Of a stretch of DNA of 54,409 nt, positions 1 to 8,454 are shown piece by piece. The stretch lies in NCBI GenBank assembly GCA_022564055.1, contig JADFMD010000009.1, positions 1 to 54,409 on the forward strand. The letters run 5' to 3'. The notes beneath the pieces are model-generated. The model searched no databases. It was given only the letters and a program-made list of their open reading frames with translations, and was not told the origin of the DNA. The position numbers were made by a program, and so were the translations under genes. Numbering within the stretch: the first letter of the stretch is position 1; every line of letters begins with the position of its first letter. The DNA is from Gemmatimonadota bacterium. Its GTDB lineage: Bacteria; Gemmatimonadota; Gemmatimonadetes; Longimicrobiales; Gaopeijiaceae.

Positions 1-264
1 GAGGCTCAGGGAGTCGCGTCAGAGCTGGTTTCCCTTGGGTGGGCGGATTATTTGTCGAGTGACTTTCACGGCAGAGCACACCTCGAAATCCATTTGAGCG
101 ACGCTGAAGGTTTCTTCGCTGCGCACGATGGCCTGGAACAGTTCGGGCTTCTCACGGTGACCAATCCAGGGCGGGTCATCGAGGACCAACGGCCATTACC
201 GGTTCCACCGTTACGGATTCGCGAGGGCTTGTGGGATCGGTTCACCAAGTTCTTCAGGGGATAG
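1..264 (+). CDS. PHP-domain phosphatase (CpsB/YwqE-like), C-terminal fragment
   Basis: The reading frame is open from base 1, so only the last 87 residues are in the window. It contains LSSDFHGR, which fits the SDxH metal-ligand strand near the end of CpsB/CapC/YwqE-type PHP protein-tyrosine phosphatases. A following NPGRVIEDQRPLPVPP segment matches the NPxRILxxQ tail of that family. Such enzymes dephosphorylate bacterial tyrosine kinases that control polysaccharide export. The next gene, gmhA, also serves cell-surface sugar supply, which fits. The family call rests on a short fragment; another PHP-type hydrolase is possible. The real start lies upstream of the window. Confidence 0.6.
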   Translation, partial: EAQGVASELVSLGWADYLSSDFHGRAHLEIHLSDAEGFFAAHDGLEQFGLLTVTNPGRVIEDQRPLPVPPLRIREGLWDRFTKFFRG

Positions 265-280
265 ACACGTACCGAGCCAA

Positions 281-868
281 ATGAAACAATCGAGCGATTT
301 GATCGAACTGTCCGAGTTGGCGGCCGTCTGTGCAAGAGAGTTGGAGGGGCCGATTGCTCAAGCTGGTTTGATGGTGCAGGAGACGTTGGAGAAGGGGGGG
401 ACGCTGTTCTTCTGCGGTAACGGTGGCTCAGCCGCGGACGCGCAGCATCTGGCAGCCGAATACGTGATCCGCTTCAAGCGTGCTCGTGGGCCCCTGCGCG
501 CTCTAGCGCTCACCACCGACACGTCGGTCCTCACCGCCGGCGCCAACGACTTCTCCTTCGAGGACGTTTTCGCCCGTCAGGTCGAGGCACTGGGCCAGGA
601 GGGCGATCTTCTCGTTCTCCACTCCACGAGCGGGGAGTCGGAAAATCTTCTTCGGGCGGCGGCGGCAGCCCGAACCGCTCGAATGTTTACCGTCGCTCTC
701 CTCGCTTGCGGTGGCGGGCGCCTTCGGCAGGAGGTGGATCTCGCTCTTGTCATTCCCACCGAAACCGTCGCCCGCGCGCAGGAACTACACCTCGCCATCG
801 GGCACGCCATCTGTGAGCGGGTCGATCGCTATTTCGCCGAGAGGTCGTCCGCCGAAGGGTCCCTTTAA
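281..868 (+). CDS. gmhA: Phosphoheptose isomerase (SIS domain)
   Basis: This 195-residue protein has the usual GmhA length. It is expected to isomerise sedoheptulose 7-phosphate to D-glycero-D-manno-heptose 7-phosphate, the first step of ADP-heptose synthesis for lipopolysaccharide inner core, in the cytoplasm. The SIS-domain sugar-binding loop is clear at residues 45-60 (CGNGGSAADAQHLAAE), and the phosphate-binding STSGES loop lies near residue 115. The C-terminal helix carries E and H residues (QELHLAIGHAICE) in the position of the GmhA active-site pair. ATG at 281 follows the preceding stop by 16 bases, and cca follows after 4 bases, so all three genes probably share a transcript. A different sugar isomerase of the SIS family cannot be fully excluded. 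Confidence 0.9.
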   Translation: MKQSSDLIELSELAAVCARELEGPIAQAGLMVQETLEKGGTLFFCGNGGSAADAQHLAAEYVIRFKRARGPLRALALTTDTSVLTAGANDFSFEDVFARQVEALGQEGDLLVLHSTSGESENLLRAAAAARTARMFTVALLACGGGRLRQEVDLALVIPTETVARAQELHLAIGHAICERVDRYFAERSSAEGSL

Positions 869-872
869 GAAA

Positions 873-2282
873 ATGAACTTTGAGGTATCCCCGCCTGATC
901 AGGTCCTGTGGCTCTGGCGCACCCTCGAGGAGGCCGGGTTTGAGACTTGGGTCGTCGGTGGCGCGATTCGTAACCTCATGTTGGGTCGGCCAGCGGGTGA
1001 TTGGGACTTTGCCACAAGGGCGCATCCCAAGCAGATCATGGCCGCCTTCCGCCGGACCGTGCCCATCGGCGTGGAACATGGAACCGTTGGCGTCCTCGGT
1101 CGTGATGGAACGCTCTACGAAGTCACGACCTTTCGGCGTGATGTCGAGACGTTCGGTCGGCGGGCCGTCGTGGAGTTTTCGGACCGCATTGAAGAGGATC
1201 TTTCCCGTCGGGACTTCACCCTCAATGCGCTCGCGTGGCACCCCGGTAGGGACGAGTTGTTGGATCCGTGGAACGGTGGCACCGACATGGAAAAACAGAT
1301 TCTACGGACCGTCGGAGACCCGGCACGGCGTTTCGCCGAGGACCTACTTCGTGTGTTGCGGGCGCTTCGTTTCGTCGGCCAATTCGGGTTGACGATCGAA
1401 GCGGAGACGTGGCGAGCCCTTCTCTCTGCGGTCCCTGGACTTTCGCAATTATCTGCCGAGCGGGTTCGAGAAGAGCTGATGAAGGTGTTGGCTCAAGCGC
1501 AGAATCCTTCCGTCGCGCTGGGCCTCTATGCCGAGTCCGGGGTGTTCGCGGAGTTGTATCCCGAGCTCGATCTGGGACCTCCGATCACCGGAGCGGGGGA
1601 GGATGCTGGCTCGGACGCCACGCGAAGAGACGCCAGTCGGGTGCAGGTGGCCCTGCGCCAGACACTTTCCGCTTGTGATGCCGTGCCCTGCACCCGCCAT
1701 TGGGTGCGCCTTTCGCTCCTGTTCGCGCTAGCGTCCCCGAGCCAACACCGGCCAGACGTCACCGGGAAGGACGTCAAACGCGACGGCGAGGGCCCTCCCC
1801 AGGACGCGACGCGGCTCGCCATCGAGGCCCTCATGGAGCGGCTCCGGTTCTCAAATGCCGATACGAAACGGGTGGCTGCGGTCGTGGCGAGCCTTTCGCC
1901 GGCTCCAGCGTCCGACGAGGCGGCGGGCCTCCGGAGATGGCTCAATCGCGTCGGGCCCGCGCACTTCCCTGACATCGCACGGGCTTGGCTCGCGGGTGCT
2001 CGTGCGCACGAGACGTCCGAGAGACGACACGTGATCCGTCGCGTCAACGCGCTCCGCGCGGTTCTCCGCGACGACCCACCGCTCACCGTAGGGGACCTCG
2101 CGTTGGACGGAACCGACCTCAAGGAGTTGGGAATTCCCGCCGGGCCGCAGTTGGGCGAGATCCTCCGTTACCTTTTGGAGGAGGTCCTGGACCGTCCCGA
2201 GGTGAACAACCGGGCGGACCTCAAGGCTCTGGCTGAAACAGGCGGCTTTCTTGTGGACGCCCCGCCCGACGCAGGATCCTAG
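873..2282 (+). CDS. cca: CCA tRNA nucleotidyltransferase / poly(A) polymerase family
   Basis: The 469-residue protein belongs to the class II nucleotidyltransferase superfamily that adds or repairs the 3' CCA of tRNAs. The head domain shows VVGGAIRNLMLG (GGxxR motif) near residue 25 and DWDFAT with the two metal-binding aspartates near residue 42. RRDFTLNALAW follows near residue 115 and the neck domain signature RFAEDLLRVLRALRF near residue 153. I chose ATG 873, 4 bases after the gmhA stop; the frame is open further upstream but would run into gmhA. No HD-phosphohydrolase motif is visible in the C-terminal half. Whether it adds all of CCA, only A, or also acts as a poly(A) polymerase cannot be told from sequence. 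The tRNA-Gln in this window has no encoded CCA, so CCA addition is needed. Confidence 0.88.
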   Translation: MNFEVSPPDQVLWLWRTLEEAGFETWVVGGAIRNLMLGRPAGDWDFATRAHPKQIMAAFRRTVPIGVEHGTVGVLGRDGTLYEVTTFRRDVETFGRRAVVEFSDRIEEDLSRRDFTLNALAWHPGRDELLDPWNGGTDMEKQILRTVGDPARRFAEDLLRVLRALRFVGQFGLTIEAETWRALLSAVPGLSQLSAERVREELMKVLAQAQNPSVALGLYAESGVFAELYPELDLGPPITGAGEDAGSDATRRDASRVQVALRQTLSACDAVPCTRHWVRLSLLFALASPSQHRPDVTGKDVKRDGEGPPQDATRLAIEALMERLRFSNADTKRVAAVVASLSPAPASDEAAGLRRWLNRVGPAHFPDIARAWLAGARAHETSERRHVIRRVNALRAVLRDDPPLTVGDLALDGTDLKELGIPAGPQLGEILRYLLEEVLDRPEVNNRADLKALAETGGFLVDAPPDAGS

Positions 2283-2290
2283 GAGGTGAC
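2281..2290 (+). promoter_or_regulatory. Strong Shine-Dalgarno ahead of hflX without a normal start codon
   Basis: AGGAGGTGAC overlaps the cca stop codon and is a near-perfect anti-16S match. In the hflX frame the nearest codon at a plausible distance is ATT (2291). CTG (2303) and TTG (2324) lie 16 and 37 bases beyond the AGGAGG core. The GTG inside the motif (2287) is in another frame and stops within seven codons. The site therefore bears directly on the hflX start. Confidence 0.5.
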
Positions 2291-2323
2291 ATTCCTACCC
2301 AGCTGATCGACAACCGCGTCCGT

Positions 2324-3598
2324 TTGGATCGGGTCGTACTCGTCGGAGCTCCCCTCAAGACCCTCGATGAGCGGACCGCTCAGGAACATCTCGAGGAGTT
2401 GACCCGGTTGACCGACACCGCCGGTGGCCATGTCGTCGACATCGTCCACCAACGGATCAACGCCCCCCATTCACGCTTTTACATCGGGAAGGGCAAGGTC
2501 GATGAGCTCCGGGAGTCCGTGACCGTTTCCGAAGCAGATCTGGTAATCTTCGACGACGAGCTCACACCGGCCCAGGGAAGGGCCCTCGAGGATCGCATCG
2601 GCGTCCGCGTTCTGGATCGCGCGGAGCTCATTCTCGACATTTTCGCTACTCGGGCTCGCACCGGCGAAGCCAGGATGCAGGTGGAATTGGCGCAGCTCCA
2701 ATATTTGCTGCCCCGGCTGAAGCGAATGTGGACCCACCTTTCACGTATCCGTGGTGGGTTGGGCCTTCGAGGCCCCGGGGAGACCCAGCTCGAAACGGAT
2801 CGACGAATGATCGGTCGCCGAATCGCCGATCTCCGCAAGAAACTCGAGAGCGTGAGCCAGGCTCGGGCCGTTCAGCGACAATCGCGGGAGGGAAGTTTCC
2901 GTGTGGCCCTCGTGGGATATACCAACTCTGGAAAGTCTTCGTTGCTCCAGGCGCTCTCGGGGGCGGACCTTTTCGTCGAGGACCGCCTCTTCGCGACGCT
3001 CGATTCTACCACCCGTTCGGTGGATTTGGGCGAGGGGTTCGAGACCCTCGTTACGGACACGGTCGGTTTCATTCGAAAGTTACCGCACCACCTAGTCGCC
3101 TCGTTTCGCTCAACGCTCGAAGAGGCTCGGGAGGCGGACGTCCTGGCGCACGTCATCGACGCGTCGTACCCGCATTGGGAGGAGCAAAAGGAGGTTGTCG
3201 AGGGTGTCCTCGCCGACCTCGATCTGGGGGATCGCCCTCAGGTCCTGATCTATAACAAAGTGGATCGACTGACCCACGCGGAGGAGGAGGTGCTCATCAG
3301 GCGGGTCCGGGCTTTCGACACGACACCGGCGGTCTTTCTTTCCGCGCATCGACCCGAGACACTCGAGCCGCTCCGCGCCTTACTCAAGGCCCGCATTCGA
3401 GGCGGACTTCGCCATCTCACCGTGCGGGTCGGGGCGCATGATGGCGAAACGCTGGCACTGCTTTACCGCGAGGGCGAGGTAATCAGCCAATCTCAAGACG
3501 GGGGTGTTCTCGAGCTGGAGATCCGTGTCCCCGCTCCCCTGGCCGGCCGTCTCCTTCAGCGGCCAAGCGTCGAGTTGGCTCGCGATCACGGTACATAA
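2324..3598 (+). CDS. hflX: GTPase HflX
   Basis: HflX is a ribosome-associated GTPase that splits stalled or hibernating 70S ribosomes under stress. The N-terminal HflX domain (about residues 1-190) includes the family segment SRIRGGLGLRGPGETQLETD. The G domain follows, with P-loop GYTNSGKSSL, the DTVGFI switch II motif and NKVD for guanine recognition. A short C-terminal domain ends at 3598. TTG 2324 is the first common start codon in frame. However, the strong AGGAGG at 2281 and the family-like residues LIDNRVRLDRVVLVGAPL encoded from 2303 suggest that translation begins earlier, at ATT 2291 or CTG 2303. The family assignment is secure; the first 10 or so residues are not. Confidence 0.92.
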   Translation: MDRVVLVGAPLKTLDERTAQEHLEELTRLTDTAGGHVVDIVHQRINAPHSRFYIGKGKVDELRESVTVSEADLVIFDDELTPAQGRALEDRIGVRVLDRAELILDIFATRARTGEARMQVELAQLQYLLPRLKRMWTHLSRIRGGLGLRGPGETQLETDRRMIGRRIADLRKKLESVSQARAVQRQSREGSFRVALVGYTNSGKSSLLQALSGADLFVEDRLFATLDSTTRSVDLGEGFETLVTDTVGFIRKLPHHLVASFRSTLEEAREADVLAHVIDASYPHWEEQKEVVEGVLADLDLGDRPQVLIYNKVDRLTHAEEEVLIRRVRAFDTTPAVFLSAHRPETLEPLRALLKARIRGGLRHLTVRVGAHDGETLALLYREGEVISQSQDGGVLELEIRVPAPLAGRLLQRPSVELARDHGT

Positions 3599-3667
3599 TC
3601 GGGGACGACGGAAGTGCGCCGATCCGATTACCTTTGAGTCTGTCAAAAATCTGCTCGAGGTAGAGGG

Positions 3668-4411
3668 ATGAGGTTCTACGTCAATGTGGATCACGTTGCC
3701 ACCGTTCGCGAAGCGAGGCGTACGGACGAGCCCGACCCCGTCCGGGCCGCGATGCTTGTCGAGCTCGCCGGCGCAGATGGCATCACCGTCCACCTTCGAG
3801 AGGATCGGAGGCACGTAAGTGAGCGCGACGTTCGTGTTCTCCTGGAAACCGTCCGAACGGGGCTGAACCTGGAACTCGCCGCGGCCACGGACGTCTTGGA
3901 TATCGCGTGCGAACTGCGACCCATGCAGGCGACGCTGGTGCCGGAAAGCCGGGAAGAGGTGACGACCGAAGGCGGTTTGGCGCTCGGTGAGCCCGGGGTC
4001 CGGGCCGTGACAGGCGAGGCAGTTGAGAGACTCTCAGCCGCAGGAATACGGACTTCGCTCTTCGTCGATCCGGATGAAAAGACCCTCGAGATCTCAGCGG
4101 ATCTCGGCGTCACGGCCGTTGAGCTTCACACGGGGGAGTACGCCAACGCCGCAGACGCCGAGGAGCGCGACGCTCAATTGGCTCGGCTCCGTGCCGCGAC
4201 CGAAACCGCCGTCGGTCTGGGTCTGGCTGTTCACGCGGGCCACGGTCTCACCTATGAGAATGTGACTCCGGTGGCGGCCATCGCCTCGATCGAGGAACTG
4301 AACATCGGGCATTCCATCGTCTCCCGGGCCATCCTTGTTGGCATGGAGCGTGCGGTCCGTGAGATGGGTGGTCTAATTCGTGAAGCGAGGAGCGGGGTCG
4401 TTACCTCTTGA
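3668..4411 (+). CDS. pdxJ: Pyridoxine 5'-phosphate synthase
   Basis: PdxJ condenses 1-deoxy-D-xylulose 5-phosphate with 3-amino-2-oxopropyl phosphate to make pyridoxine 5'-phosphate, the last ring-forming step of the DXP-dependent vitamin B6 pathway. The 247-residue length is normal. Family motifs are visible: [15 protein letters not shown] at the N-terminus, [13 protein letters not shown] near residue 37, LFVDPD near residue 135, ELHTGEYA near residue 152, and [11 protein letters not shown] near residue 210. ATG 3668 has a good GAGGTAGAGGG Shine-Dalgarno just upstream. The downstream membrane-protein gene starts 2 bases after the stop, so the two are probably translationally coupled. PLP made here would serve the cysteine desulfurase at 31952, among others. 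Confidence 0.94.
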   Translation: MRFYVNVDHVATVREARRTDEPDPVRAAMLVELAGADGITVHLREDRRHVSERDVRVLLETVRTGLNLELAAATDVLDIACELRPMQATLVPESREEVTTEGGLALGEPGVRAVTGEAVERLSAAGIRTSLFVDPDEKTLEISADLGVTAVELHTGEYANAADAEERDAQLARLRAATETAVGLGLAVHAGHGLTYENVTPVAAIASIEELNIGHSIVSRAILVGMERAVREMGGLIREARSGVVTS

Positions 4412-4413
4412 GG

Positions 4414-5469
4414 ATGGGTTGGAAGGCCGCCCTGGGCATCGGGGTCAGCGCGTTCTTCATCTGGTGGGTCCTCCGGGGTGAAGACCCGGGGGAGATCGTC
4501 AGACAAATCTCCCAGGCAAACCCCTGGTATTTTCTGGCCTCGGTGTTCGTCGGTACGGCGGGTTACTTCGTCCGGGCCCTGCGTTGGAAGGTGCTCCTTC
4601 ATCCCCTCAAGCCGGACACCGCACTTCGTTCCAGGTTCGCGGGGGTCAGTATAGGGTTTGCGGTCAACAACATATTTCCCGCAAGGCTGGGTGAGATTGC
4701 GCGGGCATTTGCCCTGACCCGGGTCGAGCCGATCACTCTATCGGGCTCGGTCGGAAGCTTGGTGGTGGAGCGTTTCCTGGATGCGATCGTACTGGTTACG
4801 CTGTTTCTGGTGCCGATGGCGCTCCCCTCGTTTCCCGGGGCTGACGGACTCCTTTCCGGTGCGTTCGGAGGCATGCTCCGCGGAACCTTCGGTTTGCTCG
4901 CGATCTTTCTCGTAGGTCTCGTCGCGCTGCTGATTTTCCCTGAGCCCATCGTGCGGATGGCCGAGCGATTCTTCCTTCGGTTGCCGGGAAATCGGGGTCC
5001 CCGAATGGTCGTAGCGCTCGAATCCTTCCTCCGTGCCTTGAAAGTGCTTCGGGACCCGGGGCTTCTGACCAAGGCCGTGGCGTGGAGCTACGCCTTCTGG
5101 CTTTGGCACGGACTCTCTTTCTGGCTTGGATTCAAGGCGTTTGGTATCGACCTGGGATTTGCGGCTGCTGTCTTCACGGAGGCGGTGGTAGGCTTCGCGG
5201 TGGCCATCCCCGCTGCGCCCGGGTTCTTCGGTACCTTCCAGCTCGGCGCGGACTTGGCCCTGAGCGGCGTGTATGGAGTCGCCGAGCCGTCGGCGCTGGC
5301 CTTCGCTTTCGGATATCATCTCGGGGGGTTCTTCCCGATTACGATCATCGGGCTGTACTACGCGTGGAGTATCGGGTTCTCGGTCAAAGATATAAGTGGA
5401 GGGGACGGGAGTGGGCTCATCCCCGGGAACGGGCTCACCCCGGGAGGCGAAGAGCAGAGCCGTGACTGA
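4414..5469 (+). CDS. UPF0104 / LPG-synthase-TM family integral membrane protein
   Basis: The protein of about 351 residues has 7-8 hydrophobic segments. It matches the pattern of the lysylphosphatidylglycerol synthase transmembrane (YbhN/AglD, UPF0104) family: a GYFVRALRWKVLL segment near residue 50, then FAVNNIFPARLGEIARAF and a glycine- and proline-rich C-terminal half (IPAAPGFFGTFQLG). Members are thought to move or modify lipids or lipid-linked glycans, but the substrate cannot be read from sequence. No catalytic aminoacyl-transferase domain of MprF is present, so the name LPG synthase would be misleading. ATG 4414 is preferred; a TTG at 4408 overlapping the pdxJ stop is an alternative. 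The 3' end overlaps ispE by 8 bases. Confidence 0.75.
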   Translation: MGWKAALGIGVSAFFIWWVLRGEDPGEIVRQISQANPWYFLASVFVGTAGYFVRALRWKVLLHPLKPDTALRSRFAGVSIGFAVNNIFPARLGEIARAFALTRVEPITLSGSVGSLVVERFLDAIVLVTLFLVPMALPSFPGADGLLSGAFGGMLRGTFGLLAIFLVGLVALLIFPEPIVRMAERFFLRLPGNRGPRMVVALESFLRALKVLRDPGLLTKAVAWSYAFWLWHGLSFWLGFKAFGIDLGFAAAVFTEAVVGFAVAIPAAPGFFGTFQLGADLALSGVYGVAEPSALAFAFGYHLGGFFPITIIGLYYAWSIGFSVKDISGGDGSGLIPGNGLTPGGEEQSRD

Positions 5470-6358
5470 CGCCACCTCCGTGCGGGTGGCCGCGCCGGCC
5501 AAGGTCAATCTCTTCCTGAGGGTCCTCGCGAAGGAGGAGTCCGGATACCACCAACTCGAGACGCTGTACGCTGCGGTGGACCTTTGCGATGAGATCTTGC
5601 TTCACCGAACAGAGCGGGGCGTTTCGATCGAGGTGGTGGGACCTTCGGTTGGCCCCGACGAAGAAAATCTGGCGTATCGAGCCGCGGGTGCCCTACTCGA
5701 AGCAGCGGGATCCCCCGCGGGCGTGCACGTTCACCTCACGAAGAATATTCCAGTGGGGGCGGGCCTCGGGGGAGGGTCTTCCGATGCCGGGGCGACCCTG
5801 AGGGCCCTCAACACGCTACTGGGGGAGCCGTGTTCGCCGGCGACGCTCCTCCAAATCGCGGGAGGACTCGGCGCCGACGTGCCGTTTTTCGCGTCGGGCG
5901 CCGGCACCGCGCTCGCGTGGGGAAGGGGAGAGCGTCTGATGCCGATTCCCCGCGCTCCCCACCTCTCTGTCCTACTCGCGCTTCCCTCGCTTCAAATCGC
6001 TACCGGCGAGGCGTATGAGCGCCTGGCAAACCCAAAGAATATCACGCCGACGACCCTTGTCCTCAGTGCTCTTTGCCGGCCGGAGACCCTCGCGGAGCTG
6101 GCTGTGAACGATTTTGAGGTCAGCGTGTTCGAGCGCCACCCGGAGCTAGGAAAGCTCAGGGAGGCGCTGAACGCCGCGGGAGCGCTCACGGCCCGACTTT
6201 CGGGAAGCGGAGCGGCACTGTTCGGCCTCTTCCACGATCGAGCGGCGGCGCAACACGCCCGGGCCTCTCTGTCGACGTCGTGGACCGAGGTGCGCTTTGT
6301 GGTCACAGAGACGTTGGCCTCCCAACCCGAGCCCACCTCCGTTTCCGTGAATCCCTAG
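5462..6358 (+). CDS. ispE: 4-diphosphocytidyl-2-C-methyl-D-erythritol kinase
   Basis: IspE phosphorylates CDP-methylerythritol in the MEP pathway for isoprenoid precursors. The 298-residue protein is a GHMP kinase. APAKVNLFLRV at residues 11-21 includes the conserved lysine K14. The glycine-rich ATP loop PVGAGLGGGSSDAG occupies residues 97-110, with the putative catalytic aspartate D108. Near the C-terminus ARLSGSGAALFGLF is the third GHMP motif. GTG 5462 starts inside the end of the previous gene and has a GGAGG about 14 bases upstream; longer reading frames upstream lie within that gene. Its neighbour pdxJ also consumes deoxyxylulose phosphate, the first MEP intermediate, so the grouping is metabolically sensible. 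Confidence 0.93.
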   Translation: MTDATSVRVAAPAKVNLFLRVLAKEESGYHQLETLYAAVDLCDEILLHRTERGVSIEVVGPSVGPDEENLAYRAAGALLEAAGSPAGVHVHLTKNIPVGAGLGGGSSDAGATLRALNTLLGEPCSPATLLQIAGGLGADVPFFASGAGTALAWGRGERLMPIPRAPHLSVLLALPSLQIATGEAYERLANPKNITPTTLVLSALCRPETLAELAVNDFEVSVFERHPELGKLREALNAAGALTARLSGSGAALFGLFHDRAAAQHARASLSTSWTEVRFVVTETLASQPEPTSVSVNP

Positions 6359-6368
6359 GCGGGTTGGG

Positions 6369-6397
6369 TTGAACCGATCGAAGGCCTCGGGTAGGAT
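6369..6397 (+). promoter_or_regulatory. Candidate sigma-70 promoter for tRNA-Gln
   Basis: TTGAAC (6369-6374) and TAGGAT (6392-6397) are separated by exactly 17 bases. The implied start near 6404 lies about 80 bases before the mature tRNA, leaving a leader for RNase P to remove. This is a sequence match only. Confidence 0.45.
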
Positions 6398-6482
6398 TGA
6401 TCAGCCGCGGTAATCCTTCAACAGCCTTCTGGACTCACGCATCGGAAACGGTTGGACAGAAGCGGTCGGACTGACAATTTTA

Positions 6483-6553
6483 TGGCCCGTCGTCTAATGG
6501 CAGGACACCGGTCTTTGGCACCGGCGGTGATGGTTCGAATCCATCCGGGCCAA
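6483..6553 (+). tRNA. trnQ: tRNA-Gln (anticodon UUG)
   Basis: The 71-base sequence folds into a full cloverleaf. The acceptor stem pairs TGGCCCG (6483-6489) with CGGGCCA (6546-6552), with A6553 as discriminator. The anticodon stem is CCGGT/ACCGG (6508-6512/6520-6524), the loop is CTTTGGC, and the anticodon TTG is at 6515-6517. The T stem is GATGG/CCATC around TTCGAAT. The D-arm sequence GTCTAATGGCAGGAC is typical of bacterial tRNA-Gln. CCA is not encoded, so the cca product must add it. U34 of this tRNA is a standard target of MnmA thiolation (gene at 30835). The reading frame of the next protein gene runs through its T-arm. Confidence 0.96.
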
Positions 6554-8419
6554 CTGCTTGGGGGTGGAGTTCGTACGCTTCTTGCGCTCCTGTGCACCCT
6601 TGGGATTCCGTTTGGGCTCAGCGGCGCTCCCCGCCCCTCCGCGCTGGCCAGGCCCTCGGCGCCCGCGGTCCTCCAACTGCAACGCGTGCAGCGGTCCCCT
6701 GAGGACTCGATCCGTGCCCGTGACCACGCAGAGGACGCTCAAGCACGCTTCGAGCGGATTCGCCGCCGTCTACTGCCTTCCGTTTGGTCTGGAGGAAGGC
6801 GCCCCTGCGACGAACGGATAGGACGTCTCTGTCTCTGGCAGGGAGGAGAGGACGATTGGGAGCCTGTCCCGGATCCTGCGGAGCTGGTCGAAGCTCGGGA
6901 CGACCTGCTCGCCACCATCGTAGCCGCAGCGGAGCACATCCCCGGGGACGGATGGATTCTCGGGCAACGCATCCGGTATCTCGGTGAGGCGGGCCAGTGG
7001 GAGAATGCGGTGCGCCTGGCTCGGGCCTGTGGTGGTGCCGTCTCCTCGTGGTGCAGCGTCCTCGAGGGTTTCGCGCTGAACGGCATGGGCCGGTACGAAA
7101 CGGCCTTACGGCGCTTCCGTCGTGGATTCGAAACCATGGATCCGGCAGAGGCACGAAAGTGGAGGGACCCATCGGTGTTACTCGACCGAAAGGGGTCGGA
7201 TGTTCTTGAAGATGCCGCTGACGAAGCCGAATGGGAGCACGTGAGGGCCCGGGTGTGGACTCTGGCTGATCCGCTTTATCTGGTCGCGGGCAACGACCGC
7301 GAATCAGAGCACTACGCTCGCTGGACGTTTTCGAAGATGAATGACGGTGCGAGAAACGCCTGGGGAATGCGTTGGGGGGATGATCTTGAGGAGATCACGG
7401 TCCGGTACGGTTGGGGCCGCGGATGGGAGCGCGTGCGCCCCGATTTCGGCGCTGCGCCAGGGCCTTCAAGTGTGATCGGGCATCAACTGCCGCGGGGAAA
7501 GGAGTTTTCTCCTCCCGGGCAGGTCCTGGAGGCGCCTTGGAGCACCCCGCCAGGCGCCTGGTTTCCGGAAGAGGAGCGTCCGCGAAGCGCCCACGTTCCT
7601 GCCTACGCTCCCACGCTCCGCCCCGGCATCGCTCAGGTCGTGCTCCTCCACCGAGGAGATTCGATCCTCGTTGCCGCCTCTACCGCGTTGCCGGTGCACC
7701 CCGAACCCGTGTCGAAGCTGGGTACGAACCGGCCATCGATCGGGGACGACGTCGTTCCAAGGGGACCCATTCCCTGGCCGCAACCTCCGTTGATGGAAGG
7801 GCCGGAGAGGATCGGGCTCTTCCTCGTGGACGAGGGAGGCCGGATCAGAGGGATCAGCAGAAATTCACGAGCCGGTGCCCTCCATCTCACGGTGCGGGCG
7901 GGGAGATATCTGGTGAGCGTTGAGGCGTGGGCTCCGAAAGAGGGGTTGGGCGGCCGCATCCGACACGGAATCGCCACCGAGGTGCTTCCGGATGATCTCG
8001 CCACCCTTTCGGATCTAGTCCTCTTCCATCCAGGGGATTCTCTTCCGCAGCAATTTCTGTCGGCTCTTCCGTCGATGCGCTCGTCGGCCCAGCTGAAAGC
8101 CGATGAACCACTGGTGGTCGGATGGGAAATTTTTGGGTTGGGCTGGAGACCGGAGGACGTCTCCTTCGACCTGAGTTTTTACAAGAAAGGGGAGAGTTTC
8201 TTCGGAAGGATTGGCCGTTGGTTGGGCTTCGACGGCCGGGAAGAGCCGCTCCACCTCGCTTGGAACGAACCCGGCCCATCCGAAATCGGGCCCTGGTTCC
8301 GGTCCGTCGAAATCACGATTCCCGAGGTGGATTCGGGGGATTATGTCTTCCGGCTGAGCGTCACGCCCGAGGGGCGTGAGGAGTTGGTGCGCACGCTTCT
8401 GGTCCAGATCGTTCCGTAA
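6530..8419 (+). CDS. Large secreted protein of unknown function
   Basis: I cannot name a family. From ATG 6530 the protein is 629 residues, with a signal-peptide-like start (basic residues, then TLLALLCTLGIPFGLSG). The middle (about residues 140-240) contains helical, repeat-like stretches around ENAVRLARACGG and GMGRYETALRRF, suggestive of TPR-type repeats. It is followed by a tryptophan-rich block (WGMRWGDDLEEITVRYGWGRGWER) that loosely recalls GWxTD-domain proteins of Gemmatimonadota and Acidobacteria. The C-terminal part looks beta-rich and ends in a strand-like YVFRLSVTPEGREELV. The start is problematic: ATG 6530 lies inside the tRNA T-arm. The next candidates are CTG 6554, just after the tRNA, and GTG 6686, which would lose the signal peptide. 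The end at 8419 and the reading frame are clear. Confidence 0.6.
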   Translation: MVRIHPGQLLGGGVRTLLALLCTLGIPFGLSGAPRPSALARPSAPAVLQLQRVQRSPEDSIRARDHAEDAQARFERIRRRLLPSVWSGGRRPCDERIGRLCLWQGGEDDWEPVPDPAELVEARDDLLATIVAAAEHIPGDGWILGQRIRYLGEAGQWENAVRLARACGGAVSSWCSVLEGFALNGMGRYETALRRFRRGFETMDPAEARKWRDPSVLLDRKGSDVLEDAADEAEWEHVRARVWTLADPLYLVAGNDRESEHYARWTFSKMNDGARNAWGMRWGDDLEEITVRYGWGRGWERVRPDFGAAPGPSSVIGHQLPRGKEFSPPGQVLEAPWSTPPGAWFPEEERPRSAHVPAYAPTLRPGIAQVVLLHRGDSILVAASTALPVHPEPVSKLGTNRPSIGDDVVPRGPIPWPQPPLMEGPERIGLFLVDEGGRIRGISRNSRAGALHLTVRAGRYLVSVEAWAPKEGLGGRIRHGIATEVLPDDLATLSDLVLFHPGDSLPQQFLSALPSMRSSAQLKADEPLVVGWEIFGLGWRPEDVSFDLSFYKKGESFFGRIGRWLGFDGREEPLHLAWNEPGPSEIGPWFRSVEITIPEVDSGDYVFRLSVTPEGREELVRTLLVQIVP

Positions 8420-8454
8420 TGCCCTAAAGGCAACAAAACACACGGCGTTTGGCG

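Noticed and set aside
711-872. N-terminal extension of cca starting at 711
   Set aside because: The extra residues run through the gmhA coding sequence in another frame. ATG 873 sits 4 bases after the gmhA stop and begins at a family-like position.
6452-6480. TTGGAC plus CAATTT as promoter for tRNA-Gln
   Set aside because: The -10 would end 2 bases before the mature tRNA and start transcription inside it. The TTGAAC/TAGGAT pair at 6369 is positioned correctly.
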